From: Streptomyces sp. HNM0575
GTDB lineage: Bacteria > Actinomycetota > Actinomycetes > Streptomycetales > Streptomycetaceae
Length of the DNA: 64,000 nucleotides
NCBI RefSeq assembly: GCF_012726265.1
Contig: NZ_JAASAG010000003.1
Coordinates: forward strand, 422,522-486,521
Direction: 5' to 3'
Below, one piece after another: positions 53,259 through 61,234 of the stretch; the first letter of the stretch is position 1; every line of letters begins with the position of its first letter. A program made the translations under genes and the position numbers. Under the pieces are notes generated by a model that worked only from the letters and a program-made list of their open reading frames with translations, had not been told where the DNA came from and did no database searches.

Positions 53259-55526
53259 TCAGACGCCCGCGCCCGTACGCGGCTGCGCCTCCTCCCGCTC
53301 CGCTCCGGCGCCGGCTGCCGCCCCCGGTTCCTCCTCCGGACTCGTACGCGGCGGAACGGCCGACTCCGCGAGCCCCACCCTGCCGTGCAGCCTGCGCAGC
53401 ACGCGGGGCGCGTACCAGGCACCGCGGCCCAGCAGCCGCATCGCGGCGGGTACGAGCACCCCGCGCACGGCGACCGCGTCGATGAGGATGGCCAGTCCGC
53501 TGCCCAGCCCGAACATCTGGAGGAAGCCGATCTCGCCGGTGGCGAAGGCGAAGAAGCTCACCGCCAGCAGCCCCGCCGCCATCGTCACGATGCGCCCGGT
53601 GCGCGAGAGCCCGCGTGCCACGGCCGTCGCGTTGTCCGCCCCCGCGTCGTGCAGCTCCTTGATGCGGCTGGTGACGAACACCTCGTAGTCCATGGAGAGT
53701 CCGAAGACGATGCAGAACATCAGCACCGTCATCGAGGTGTCCATGGGCATCGCCGTGAAGCCCAGCACCCCGGAGAGATGCCCGTCCTGGAAGATCCACA
53801 CCATCGCGCCGATGGACGCGGTGAGGCTCACCGTGTTCAGCACCAGCGCACGCAGCGGCTGTACGACGCTGCCCGTGAAGAGGAAGAGCAGCACGAAGGT
53901 CGTGCCGACGACCATGCCGATCGCGCCCGGCAGCCGGTCGCCGATCGACGCCTTGGTGTCGACGAGCTGGGCGTCCCTCCCGCCGACCAGCGCCTCACCG
54001 CTGCCGGGGGCCTCCAGGGCTCGGATGCCGCGCACCAGGTCCTGGCGCTTCCCGGCATCCGAGCCCGCCTCCGGAACGACGTTCAGCAGCTCCGCGTCCG
54101 GCTTGCCCAGCGCGGACTGTGCCCGTCCGGCCGGTGCGGCCCTCCCGTCGGCGTAGACGCCGCTGCTCGCCTCGACACGGGCCACGCCGTCCAGCCGCGA
54201 GATCCGTCCCGCGTACTCGTCGAGCCCGTCCCGCGGCACCCCCGCCGTGGTCACGATCTGCACGGACTCGGTCGAACCGCCGGGGAAGTCCCTCGCCAGC
54301 GCGGTGCTCACCTGCCTGCTCTGCGCGTCCTCGGGGAGCACGCGCTCGTCCGGCATCCCGAAGCGGGCGCCCAGCAGCGGGCTCGCCGCGAGCAGCAGCA
54401 CCGCGAGCACGGGCAGCGCCGTGAGCGCCGGGCGGCGCATGGCCGTACGCGCGAGCCGGCCCCACACCGGTGCGTCCGGGCGCCGTACGGCATCGGCCCA
54501 CGGCAGCCGCCCCTTGTTCACGCGGTGCCCGAGCACCGCCAGCAGCGCCGGTACGAAGATGAGCGCCGCGAGGGCCGCGACGGCGACGACCCCGATTCCG
54601 GCGTAGGCGAACGAGCGCAGGAAGAAGGGCGGGAAGAGCAGCAGCGCCGCCAGCGCCGCGACGACCGTGGCCGCGGAGAAGGCGATCGTGCGCCCGGCCG
54701 TCGTCACGGTCGTACGCAGCGCGTCCCCGACCTGGTCGCCCGCCGAGAGCCGTTCGCGGAAGCGGCTGACGATCAGCAGTCCGTAGTCGATCCCGAGGCC
54801 GAGCCCCAGTGCGGTGGTGAGGTTGACGGCGAAGACCGAGACGTCCGTGACACTGCCGAGCACGAACAGCTCGGCGAAGGTGCCGAGGATCGCGATCAGC
54901 CCGATCGCCAGCGGCAGCAGTGCCGCCACGAAGCTGCCGAAGGCGATCACGAGCAGCACGAGCGTGAGCGGCACCGCGATCGACTCCGCGACGGCGAGGT
55001 CCGCGGAGACCTGCCCGGAGATGTCGTTGTTGAGGGCCGCGCCGCCGCCCGCCCGCACATGCACCGGTCCGCGGTCACCGCTCCACTTGTCGGTGATCTC
55101 CTCGGTGCGGTCGGCGACCTGGCTGCTGTCGCCCTTCACGTGCGCAAGTACGAGCGCCTGCGAGCCGTCCCGTGAGGTGAGCGCCGAGCCGCCCGCGTCC
55201 CAGTAGGAGGAGACGTGGGAGAGCTGCGGCGCCTCCCTCAGCTCTTCCGTCAGCTTCTCGCCGGCCTTGCGCACCGGGGCCTGCTTCAGGCTCCCGTCTC
55301 CGCTGTCGGCACTCACCAGCAGTACGAGGTTCTGCTCGCCCCCGAACTCGTCGGCGATCAGAGTCCGCGCGCGGCTCGACGGGGCGTCGGGATCCTCGAA
55401 GCCGCCCGCCTGGAGCTTGCCGAAGGCGCCGAACCCGACGGCTCCCATGGCCACGACGGCGACGAGGCCGAGTACGAGCAGGGCTCTGGGCCGGCGCAGG
55501 GCCAGTTCCGCGATTCTTCGTAGCAC
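53259..55526 (-). CDS. MMPL-family RND transporter
   Basis: A large membrane transporter of 755 aa with about 12 helices and two extracytoplasmic loops (about 30-170 and 410-530). MMPL signatures are AVNLTTALGLGLGIDYGLLIVSRFRE and MTVLMFCIVFGLSMDYEVFVTSRIKE in the two halves, the proton-relay regions. Such proteins export lipids, siderophores or hydrophobic compounds. It is divergent from a TetR gene with operator-like palindromes between them, so it is probably repressed by it. GTG at 55526 has GGGGGAG 7 bases upstream. It could export hopanoids or a lipid made nearby, but this is inference. Confidence 0.9.
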   Translation of the reverse strand: MLRRIAELALRRPRALLVLGLVAVVAMGAVGFGAFGKLQAGGFEDPDAPSSRARTLIADEFGGEQNLVLLVSADSGDGSLKQAPVRKAGEKLTEELREAPQLSHVSSYWDAGGSALTSRDGSQALVLAHVKGDSSQVADRTEEITDKWSGDRGPVHVRAGGGAALNNDISGQVSADLAVAESIAVPLTLVLLVIAFGSFVAALLPLAIGLIAILGTFAELFVLGSVTDVSVFAVNLTTALGLGLGIDYGLLIVSRFRERLSAGDQVGDALRTTVTTAGRTIAFSAATVVAALAALLLFPPFFLRSFAYAGIGVVAVAALAALIFVPALLAVLGHRVNKGRLPWADAVRRPDAPVWGRLARTAMRRPALTALPVLAVLLLAASPLLGARFGMPDERVLPEDAQSRQVSTALARDFPGGSTESVQIVTTAGVPRDGLDEYAGRISRLDGVARVEASSGVYADGRAAPAGRAQSALGKPDAELLNVVPEAGSDAGKRQDLVRGIRALEAPGSGEALVGGRDAQLVDTKASIGDRLPGAIGMVVGTTFVLLFLFTGSVVQPLRALVLNTVSLTASIGAMVWIFQDGHLSGVLGFTAMPMDTSMTVLMFCIVFGLSMDYEVFVTSRIKELHDAGADNATAVARGLSRTGRIVTMAAGLLAVSFFAFATGEIGFLQMFGLGSGLAILIDAVAVRGVLVPAAMRLLGRGAWYAPRVLRRLHGRVGLAESAVPPRTSPEEEPGAAAGAGAEREEAQPRTGAGV

Positions 55527-55559
55527 TGTATTGCTCCCCCCTGAGGCGTGAACACCGAT

Positions 55560-55611
55560 GTTTACGGCGTAAACTTGGACTCTTGCAGGGGATGTTAATG
55601 CTGTCAACATC
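55560..55611 (-). promoter_or_regulatory. MMPL promoter with two operator-like palindromes
   Basis: On the minus strand a perfect -35 TTGACA (55602-55607) is followed, after 17 bases, by AAGAGT (55579-55584) as a weak -10. GTTTAC-GGC-GTAAAC (55560-55574) lies immediately downstream, over the start site. GATGTT-N9-AACATC (55591-55611) overlaps the -35. This is a typical TetR operator arrangement. Confidence 0.6.
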
Positions 55612-55626
55612 GAGCAGGATGAAAGC

Positions 55627-56421
55627 ATGGCGGACATGGAGGCGAAGACCGGCGCGAGTGCCGCACGGACCGGAGGGGACGTGCCGGAAGAGGAGCGGCC
55701 CGCACGCGGCGCCGGCAGCGGCCGCAAGGGAGGCAAGGGCGCCTACCACCACGGAGACCTGCGCAACGCCCTGATCGGCGCGGCCACCGACCTCGCCCGT
55801 GACGGCGGCCCCGAGGCCGTCGTGCTGCGCGCCGCCGCCCGGCGCGTGGGCGTCTCGCCCACGGCCGCCTACCGGCACTTCGCCGGCCAGGCGGAACTGC
55901 TCCACGCCGTGAAGGAGTTCGGCCAGGAGCGCCTCGCCGACCGCATGGAGGCGGGCGGCCGTGCCGCTTCCGACGACGGCGACACTCCGGAGGCGGCCGA
56001 AGCGCGCATGCGGGCGCTCGGACACGGCTATCTCTCGTTCGCACTGGCCGAACCGGGCCTCTACCGCGTCGCGTTCTGCCGCGATCCGCTCCCGCTGGGT
56101 CCGCCGCCAGGCGTCGCCGTCCCCGGAGCTGGCGGGGGAGAGCAGGACGCCGGCCCCGCCTGGGAGTTCCGCTCCTTCGAGATCCTCGTCCGCGCCCTGG
56201 ACGACCTCGTCGAGCAGGGCCGCATGCCCGCGGAGCGGCGTACGGGAGCGGAAGTCACCGCCTGGGCGACCGTGCACGGACTGGCGATGCTCTGCCTCGA
56301 CGGACCTCTCGCACAGGCCTCGCCCGAGGAGATCGACGCCGTCGCCGAGCGTGCCTTCGACGTCCTCATCGCGGGATTCACCGCGCCTTCGGCGCCGCCC
56401 GCTCCGTCCGCGCGGCACTGA
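55627..56421 (+). CDS. TetR-family repressor
   Basis: 264 aa. A disordered N-terminus precedes the TetR helix-turn-helix (about 40-90, YHHGDLRNALIGAATDLARDGGPEAVVLRAAARRVGVSPTAAYRHF). The C-terminal ligand domain ends with AWATVHGLAMLCLDGPL (TetR_C_33-like). Divergent from the MMPL transporter and likely its regulator; family members of this kind respond to lipophilic compounds. AGGA lies 7 bases before the ATG. Confidence 0.9.
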   Translation: MADMEAKTGASAARTGGDVPEEERPARGAGSGRKGGKGAYHHGDLRNALIGAATDLARDGGPEAVVLRAAARRVGVSPTAAYRHFAGQAELLHAVKEFGQERLADRMEAGGRAASDDGDTPEAAEARMRALGHGYLSFALAEPGLYRVAFCRDPLPLGPPPGVAVPGAGGGEQDAGPAWEFRSFEILVRALDDLVEQGRMPAERRTGAEVTAWATVHGLAMLCLDGPLAQASPEEIDAVAERAFDVLIAGFTAPSAPPAPSARH

Positions 56422-56581
56422 GTACCGCGGGTCCGGCACACGTCCGGAGCCGCCCTCACCGCCGCCCGGCCACGCGTGCCCGAGGCCGCTGTGGGTGACG
56501 TCCCGTCGGGTGCGCGATCCCCGTCTCCGCCCGCCTTTTCACGCCTTCCGAAGTGGCCCGTGAGGCCGCCCCGCCGCCGCC

Positions 56582-56610
56582 GTGCCGGAGCGGCGTGTCC
56601 GAAATAGGAT
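56582..56610 (+). promoter_or_regulatory. Candidate promoter of the hopanoid operon
   Basis: GTGCCG (56582-56587), 17 bases, then TAGGAT (56605-56610) resembles a vegetative promoter 57 bases upstream of the hpnC start. Confidence 0.35.
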
Positions 56611-56666
56611 GTTTTCGCCCAGCGGTGTAGAAACGGAGATGTGACGGCAATGGCTTCTGGCAGCAC

Positions 56667-57581
56667 GTGGTGAGCGCAGAGGCGGACGCGCATGCGCGTG
56701 CCGTCCTCGCCAAGGCCACGCGGGAGAACTTCCCAGTGGCGCCCGGATTCCTGCCGCGCGAATGGCGCTACGACCTGATGGCCGTGTACGGCTACGCCAG
56801 GCTCGTCGACGACATCGGCGACGGCGACCTCGCCCCCGGCGGACTCGACGCGCAGTACCTGGGGCTCGGCCCCGGAGAGGAAAGCCGGCCCGGCCCCGAC
56901 CGCCTCTCGATGCTCGACGCACTGGAGGCCGATCTGCTCGCCCTCTTCGACGACGCCCGTCCCGCGCCCGGCCACCCGCTTCTGCGGGCCCTGGTGCCGA
57001 CGCTGCGGCGCCGAGATCTGACGCCCGAGCCGTTCCTCGCCCTCATCGAGGCCAACCGCCAGGACCAGAAGGTCCGCCGCTACGCCGACCACGCCGAACT
57101 CCTCGGCTACTGCGAGCTGTCCGCGAACCCCGTGGGCCACCTCGTACTGGCCATCACCGGCGCCGCCACCCCCGAGCGCATCCGGTACTCCGACGACGTC
57201 TGCACCGCCCTCCAGATCGTCGAGCACCTCCAGGACGTCGCCGAGGACCTCGGCCGCGACCGCATCTACCTTCCCGCCGAGGACATGGCCCGCTTCCACG
57301 TCACCGAGTCCGACCTGGCCGCCCCGCGGGCCAACGCCTCGGTCCGCGCCCTGCTGGCCTACGAAGCCGACCGTGCCCGTGCCCTGCTCTCGGCGGGCGA
57401 CCCCCTCGTGGCCAGCGTCCGCGGCCGTCTACGGCTGCTGCTCGCGGGCTTCACCGGCGGTGGACGCGCAACCCTCCGCGCCATCAGCCGCGCCGGATAC
57501 GACGTACTCCCAGGACCTCCCCGGGCCACCACGCGCGGGCTGCTGCGCGAGGTGGCCGCAACCCTGCGACGAGAGGGGTGA
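56667..57581 (+). CDS. hpnC: Squalene synthase HpnC-type (hydroxysqualene synthase/related)
   Basis: A trans-isoprenyl diphosphate synthase-like all-helical enzyme of 304 aa. The first Asp-rich motif is GYARLVDDIGD, the second QDVAEDLGRDRIYLP. It is HpnC of the HpnCDE route: HpnD makes presqualene diphosphate from two FPP, HpnC converts it to hydroxysqualene and HpnE reduces that to squalene. The tandem GTG GTG start at 56667/56670 lacks a strong ribosome binding site. The upstream ATG at 56650 is out of frame and stops after seven codons. First gene of the hopanoid operon. Confidence 0.88.
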   Translation: MVSAEADAHARAVLAKATRENFPVAPGFLPREWRYDLMAVYGYARLVDDIGDGDLAPGGLDAQYLGLGPGEESRPGPDRLSMLDALEADLLALFDDARPAPGHPLLRALVPTLRRRDLTPEPFLALIEANRQDQKVRRYADHAELLGYCELSANPVGHLVLAITGAATPERIRYSDDVCTALQIVEHLQDVAEDLGRDRIYLPAEDMARFHVTESDLAAPRANASVRALLAYEADRARALLSAGDPLVASVRGRLRLLLAGFTGGGRATLRAISRAGYDVLPGPPRATTRGLLREVAATLRREG

Positions 57582-57588
57582 GCGGACC

Positions 57589-58530
57589 GTGGACAGAGCC
57601 CGGCCCGTACCGTACGTACCGCCGCCGGTGGCAGCCGCGTACGACTACTGCGAGTCCGTCACGGGCCAGCAGGCCCGCAATTTCGCCTACGGCATCCGGC
57701 TGCTGCCGAGCGGCAAACGCCGGGCGATGTCCGCGCTCTACGCCTTCTCCCGGCGGGTCGACGACATCGGCGACGGTCCTCTCCCGCGCTCGGTGAAGGT
57801 GGCACGGCTGGAGGAGACGCGGGAGCTGCTCGGCCGCATCCGCGACGGCGGGATCGAGCAGGACGACACCGACCCCGTGGCCGTCGCGCTCGCGGACGCC
57901 GCGCGCCGGTACCCCGTGCCGATGGACGGGCTCGACGAGCTGATCGACGGCGTCCTGCTGGACGTGCACGGCACCGCCTACGGCAGCTGGGAGGAGCTGG
58001 AGGTCTACTGCCGGTGCGTGGCCGGAGCCATCGGCCGTCTCTCGCTCGGCGTCTTCGGCACCCTCCCCGGGGTGAGCGACACCGACCGCGCCTCCGAGTA
58101 CGCCGACACTCTCGGCCTCGCGCTCCAACTCACCAACATTCTCAGGGACCTTCGGGAAGACGCCGAGCACGGGCGCACGTATCTGCCCGCGGAGGACCTG
58201 GAGAAGTTCGGCTGCTCCGCGGACTTCCGCAACGGGCAGGCGCAGCCCGGCAGCGACTTCCGCGGGCTGATGCATCACGAAGTCCAGCGCGCCCGCGCCC
58301 TGTTCGCCCGTGGATACCGGCTGCTGCCGTTGCTGGACCGCAGGTCCGGTGCCTGTGTCGCCGCCATGGCCGGGATCTACCAGCGTCTGCTGGAACGTAT
58401 CGCCGCCGATCCGTACGCGGTGCTGAGCGAGCGCGTGTCCCTGCCGAACCGGCAGAAGGCGTACGTGGCGGTGCGCGGACTCACCGGCATCGACGCCCGG
58501 TTCGCCGCGAGGCGGAGCACGCGCACATGA
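57589..58530 (+). CDS. hpnD: Presqualene diphosphate synthase HpnD
   Basis: 313 aa. Squalene/phytoene synthase fold with YAFSRRVDDIGDG and QLTNILRDLREDAEHGRTYLP, the two Mg-binding Asp motifs. It joins two farnesyl diphosphates head-to-head. GTG at 57589 follows the hpnC stop by 7 bases, with GAGAGGGG upstream. Its stop overlaps the hpnE ATG by 4 bases. Confidence 0.9.
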   Translation: MDRARPVPYVPPPVAAAYDYCESVTGQQARNFAYGIRLLPSGKRRAMSALYAFSRRVDDIGDGPLPRSVKVARLEETRELLGRIRDGGIEQDDTDPVAVALADAARRYPVPMDGLDELIDGVLLDVHGTAYGSWEELEVYCRCVAGAIGRLSLGVFGTLPGVSDTDRASEYADTLGLALQLTNILRDLREDAEHGRTYLPAEDLEKFGCSADFRNGQAQPGSDFRGLMHHEVQRARALFARGYRLLPLLDRRSGACVAAMAGIYQRLLERIAADPYAVLSERVSLPNRQKAYVAVRGLTGIDARFAARRSTRT

Positions 58531-60116
58531 CCGGAGGCGAGCGCACCACTCACTCACGCCGCGACGTCCACGGACCCCGCGGCGCCGTCGTGGTCGGCGG
58601 CGGCATCGCCGGAACCACCGCAGCGCTCCGGCTGGCCGACGCCGGCGTGCCGACCACCCTCCTGGAGTCGCGCCCGCGCCTCGGCGGCCTCGCTTTCTCC
58701 TTCCACCGCGACTCCCCGGCGGGAAGGCTCACCGTCGACAACGGCCAGCATGTGCACCTGCGTTGCTGCACGGCCTACACATGGTTCCTCGAACGGATCG
58801 GCGGTGCGGGGCTCGCACCGCTCCAGCGCCGTCTCGACGTGCCGGTGCTCGATGTGGCCCCGGAGAGGCCCCGGTTGGCGAGGCTGCGCCGCAACTCGCT
58901 GCCCGTACCGCTGCACTTGGCCTCGGGGCTCGCCTGCTACCGCCACCTGACGGCGGGGGAGCGGAGCCGCGCGGCCCGTGCGGCACTCGCCCTGCGCGGA
59001 CTCGATCCGGCCGATCCCGCCCTGGACGACGTGGACTTCGCGACCTGGCTGCACGGGCAGGGACAGAGCGACCGCGCGATCCGCGCGCTGTGGGACCTGG
59101 TGGGCACCGCGACGCTCAACGCCCGTGCCCCGCATGCCTCGTTGGGCCTCGCCGCGAAGGTCTTCAGAACGGGCCTGCTCTCGGAGCCGGGCGGCGCCGA
59201 CATCGGCGTCTCACGCGTACCGCTCGGGCATCTGCACGACACCCTCGCCGGCAGGGCGCTGCGGGCGGCCGGGGTCCGCGTCCGGACCCAGGCCCGCGCC
59301 CGTGCGGTCACCGCGGCGCCCGGCGGCGGATGGACCGTACACGCCGAGCACGGTCAGGGGTCCGCGGCGCAGCACCGCGAGCACCGTGCCGACGCCGTCG
59401 TGCTGGCCGTGCCCCAGCATGAGGCCCACGATCTGCTGCCCGAGGGTGCGCTGCCCGCGCCCGGCAGACTGCTGGAGATCGGCACCGCACCGATCCTCAA
59501 CCTCCATGTCGTCTACGACCGTCCCGTGCTGCGCCGCCCCTTCTTCGCCGCGCTCGGATCGCCCGTCCAGTGGGTCTTCGACCGTACGGGGCCCGCCGGG
59601 CTCGGCCGGGGCCAGTACCTCGCCGTATCGCAGTCGGCCGCGCAGCAGGAGATCGACCGGCCGGTCGCGGCGCTGCGCGAGCGCTATCTCCCGGAACTGG
59701 CACGCCTGTTGCCCGCCGCACGCACGGCTCGCGTGCTCGACTTCTTCGTGACCCGGGAGCGCGCCGCCACCTTCGACCCCCGTCCCGGCGTCGGCCGGCT
59801 GCGCCCCGCGGCCCGTACCTCGGCGCCCGGTGTCTGCCTCGCCGGAGCTTGGACCGATACTGGCTGGCCCGCGACCATGGAGAGCGCCGTGCGGAGTGGG
59901 ACGACCGCCGCCCGGGAGGCCCTCACCGCCGTGGGCAGCACGTACGACAATGATCCGGTGCCCGGCACCACACGAAAGGGCGGTGGCATGAGCAGCGCCG
60001 ATCAAGGCGGCACGTCCGGAGGACCCAGACGGACGGCACAGCACCAACCCCCCACACCAGCACCGCGAGCAGCCGTACCCCCACGAGCGGCACCCAACGC
60101 AGAGGAGACCCCGTGA
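58527..60116 (+). CDS. hpnE: Squalene-forming FAD-dependent oxidoreductase HpnE
   Basis: 529 aa, amine-oxidase/phytoene-desaturase fold. FAD loop AVVVGGGIAGTTAALRLADAG near residues 19-39, NGQHVHLRCCTAY, and the C-terminal FAD motif VCLAGAWTDTGWPATMESAV. HpnE reduces hydroxysqualene to squalene. After about residue 475 comes a Pro/Gly/Ser-rich tail (AQHQPPTPAPRAAVPPRA) not needed by the fold; it runs to the GTG of the next gene (GTGA overlap). Coupled on both sides. Confidence 0.88.
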   Translation: MTGGERTTHSRRDVHGPRGAVVVGGGIAGTTAALRLADAGVPTTLLESRPRLGGLAFSFHRDSPAGRLTVDNGQHVHLRCCTAYTWFLERIGGAGLAPLQRRLDVPVLDVAPERPRLARLRRNSLPVPLHLASGLACYRHLTAGERSRAARAALALRGLDPADPALDDVDFATWLHGQGQSDRAIRALWDLVGTATLNARAPHASLGLAAKVFRTGLLSEPGGADIGVSRVPLGHLHDTLAGRALRAAGVRVRTQARARAVTAAPGGGWTVHAEHGQGSAAQHREHRADAVVLAVPQHEAHDLLPEGALPAPGRLLEIGTAPILNLHVVYDRPVLRRPFFAALGSPVQWVFDRTGPAGLGRGQYLAVSQSAAQQEIDRPVAALRERYLPELARLLPAARTARVLDFFVTRERAATFDPRPGVGRLRPAARTSAPGVCLAGAWTDTGWPATMESAVRSGTTAAREALTAVGSTYDNDPVPGTTRKGGGMSSADQGGTSGGPRRTAQHQPPTPAPRAAVPPRAAPNAEETP

Positions 60117-61183
60117 CCACGGCGAACCAGCACTCCGTCGTCGACAACGCGAGCGTCAGCGCTCTGCTGGAGCGCGGGCGCAGGCTCGCAACTCCCTTGC
60201 TGCGCGCCGCCGTCGACCGGCTCGCACCTCCGATGGACACCGTCGCCGCGTACCACTTCGGGTGGATCGACGAATCCGGCCGCCCCTCCGAGGCGCACGG
60301 CGGCAAGGCCGTACGGCCCGCACTCGCGCTGCTCTCGGCCGAGGCGGCGGGCGCCGCACCGGAGACGGGCCTGCCCGGAGCCGTCGCCGTCGAGCTCGTG
60401 CACAACTTCTCGTTGCTCCACGACGACCTGATGGACGGCGACGAGCAGCGGCGCCACCGCGACACCGTGTGGAAGGTCCACGGCCCGGCCCAGGCGATCC
60501 TCGTCGGCGACGCGCTCTTCGCCCTCGCCAACGAAATACTGCTGGAGCCCGGCACCCCCGAGGCCGGCCGCGCGACCCGGCGCCTGACGCGGGCCACCCG
60601 CAGGCTCATCGACGGGCAGGCGCAGGACATCTCCTACGAGCACCGTGAAGAGGTCACGGTCGAGGAGTGCCTGGAGATGGAGGGCAACAAGACCGGCGCG
60701 CTGCTGGCCTGTGCCGTCTCCATCGGGGCGGTGCTCGGCGGCGCCGACGACCGCACGGCCGACGCCCTGGAGTCCTACGGCTACCACCTGGGACTCGCCT
60801 TCCAGGCCGTCGACGACGTGCTGGGCATCTGGGGCGACCCGGAGGCCACCGGCAAACAGGCCTGGAGCGACCTGCGGCAGCGCAAGAAGTCGCTGCCCGT
60901 GGTGGCCGCCCTCGCCTCGCCGGACCCCGCCGCCACGCGGCTCGCCGAACTGATGAGGACCGACGCGAAGAAGAGCCAGGCGGAGTTCGAGGACTTCGAC
61001 GAGGCCGAGTTCGCCACGCGGGCCGCGCTGATCGAGGAGGCCGGCGGCCGCGAGTGGACCTCGGCGGAGGCACAGCGGCAGCACTCCACCGCACTCGCCG
61101 CCCTCGGACCGCTCGACATGCCGGGTCATGTGCGCGATCAGCTGACCGCGCTGGCCGACTTCGTCGTCGTACGACAGCGATGA
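60113..61183 (+). CDS. Polyprenyl (farnesyl) diphosphate synthase
   Basis: 356 aa. Trans-prenyl synthase with first Asp-rich motif Asp104-Asp-Leu-Met-Asp108 (LLHDDLMDGDEQRR) and second Asp234-Asp235 (QAVDDVLGIWGD). The GGKAVRPAL motif binds IPP. It most likely makes the FPP used by HpnD. The tail (RDQLTALADFVVVRQR) is typical. GTG start coupled to hpnE; a 51-base gap precedes shc. Confidence 0.92.
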   Translation: MTTANQHSVVDNASVSALLERGRRLATPLLRAAVDRLAPPMDTVAAYHFGWIDESGRPSEAHGGKAVRPALALLSAEAAGAAPETGLPGAVAVELVHNFSLLHDDLMDGDEQRRHRDTVWKVHGPAQAILVGDALFALANEILLEPGTPEAGRATRRLTRATRRLIDGQAQDISYEHREEVTVEECLEMEGNKTGALLACAVSIGAVLGGADDRTADALESYGYHLGLAFQAVDDVLGIWGDPEATGKQAWSDLRQRKKSLPVVAALASPDPAATRLAELMRTDAKKSQAEFEDFDEAEFATRAALIEEAGGREWTSAEAQRQHSTALAALGPLDMPGHVRDQLTALADFVVVRQR

Positions 61184-61234
61184 CCATCTGCCCCGGCGTT
61201 CGGGCCGTCGCCGGAGCATCCGGAAGGGAATGAG

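Noticed and set aside
56650..56673. ATG start for hpnC
   Set aside because: It is out of frame with hpnC and stops after seven codons (MASGSTW).
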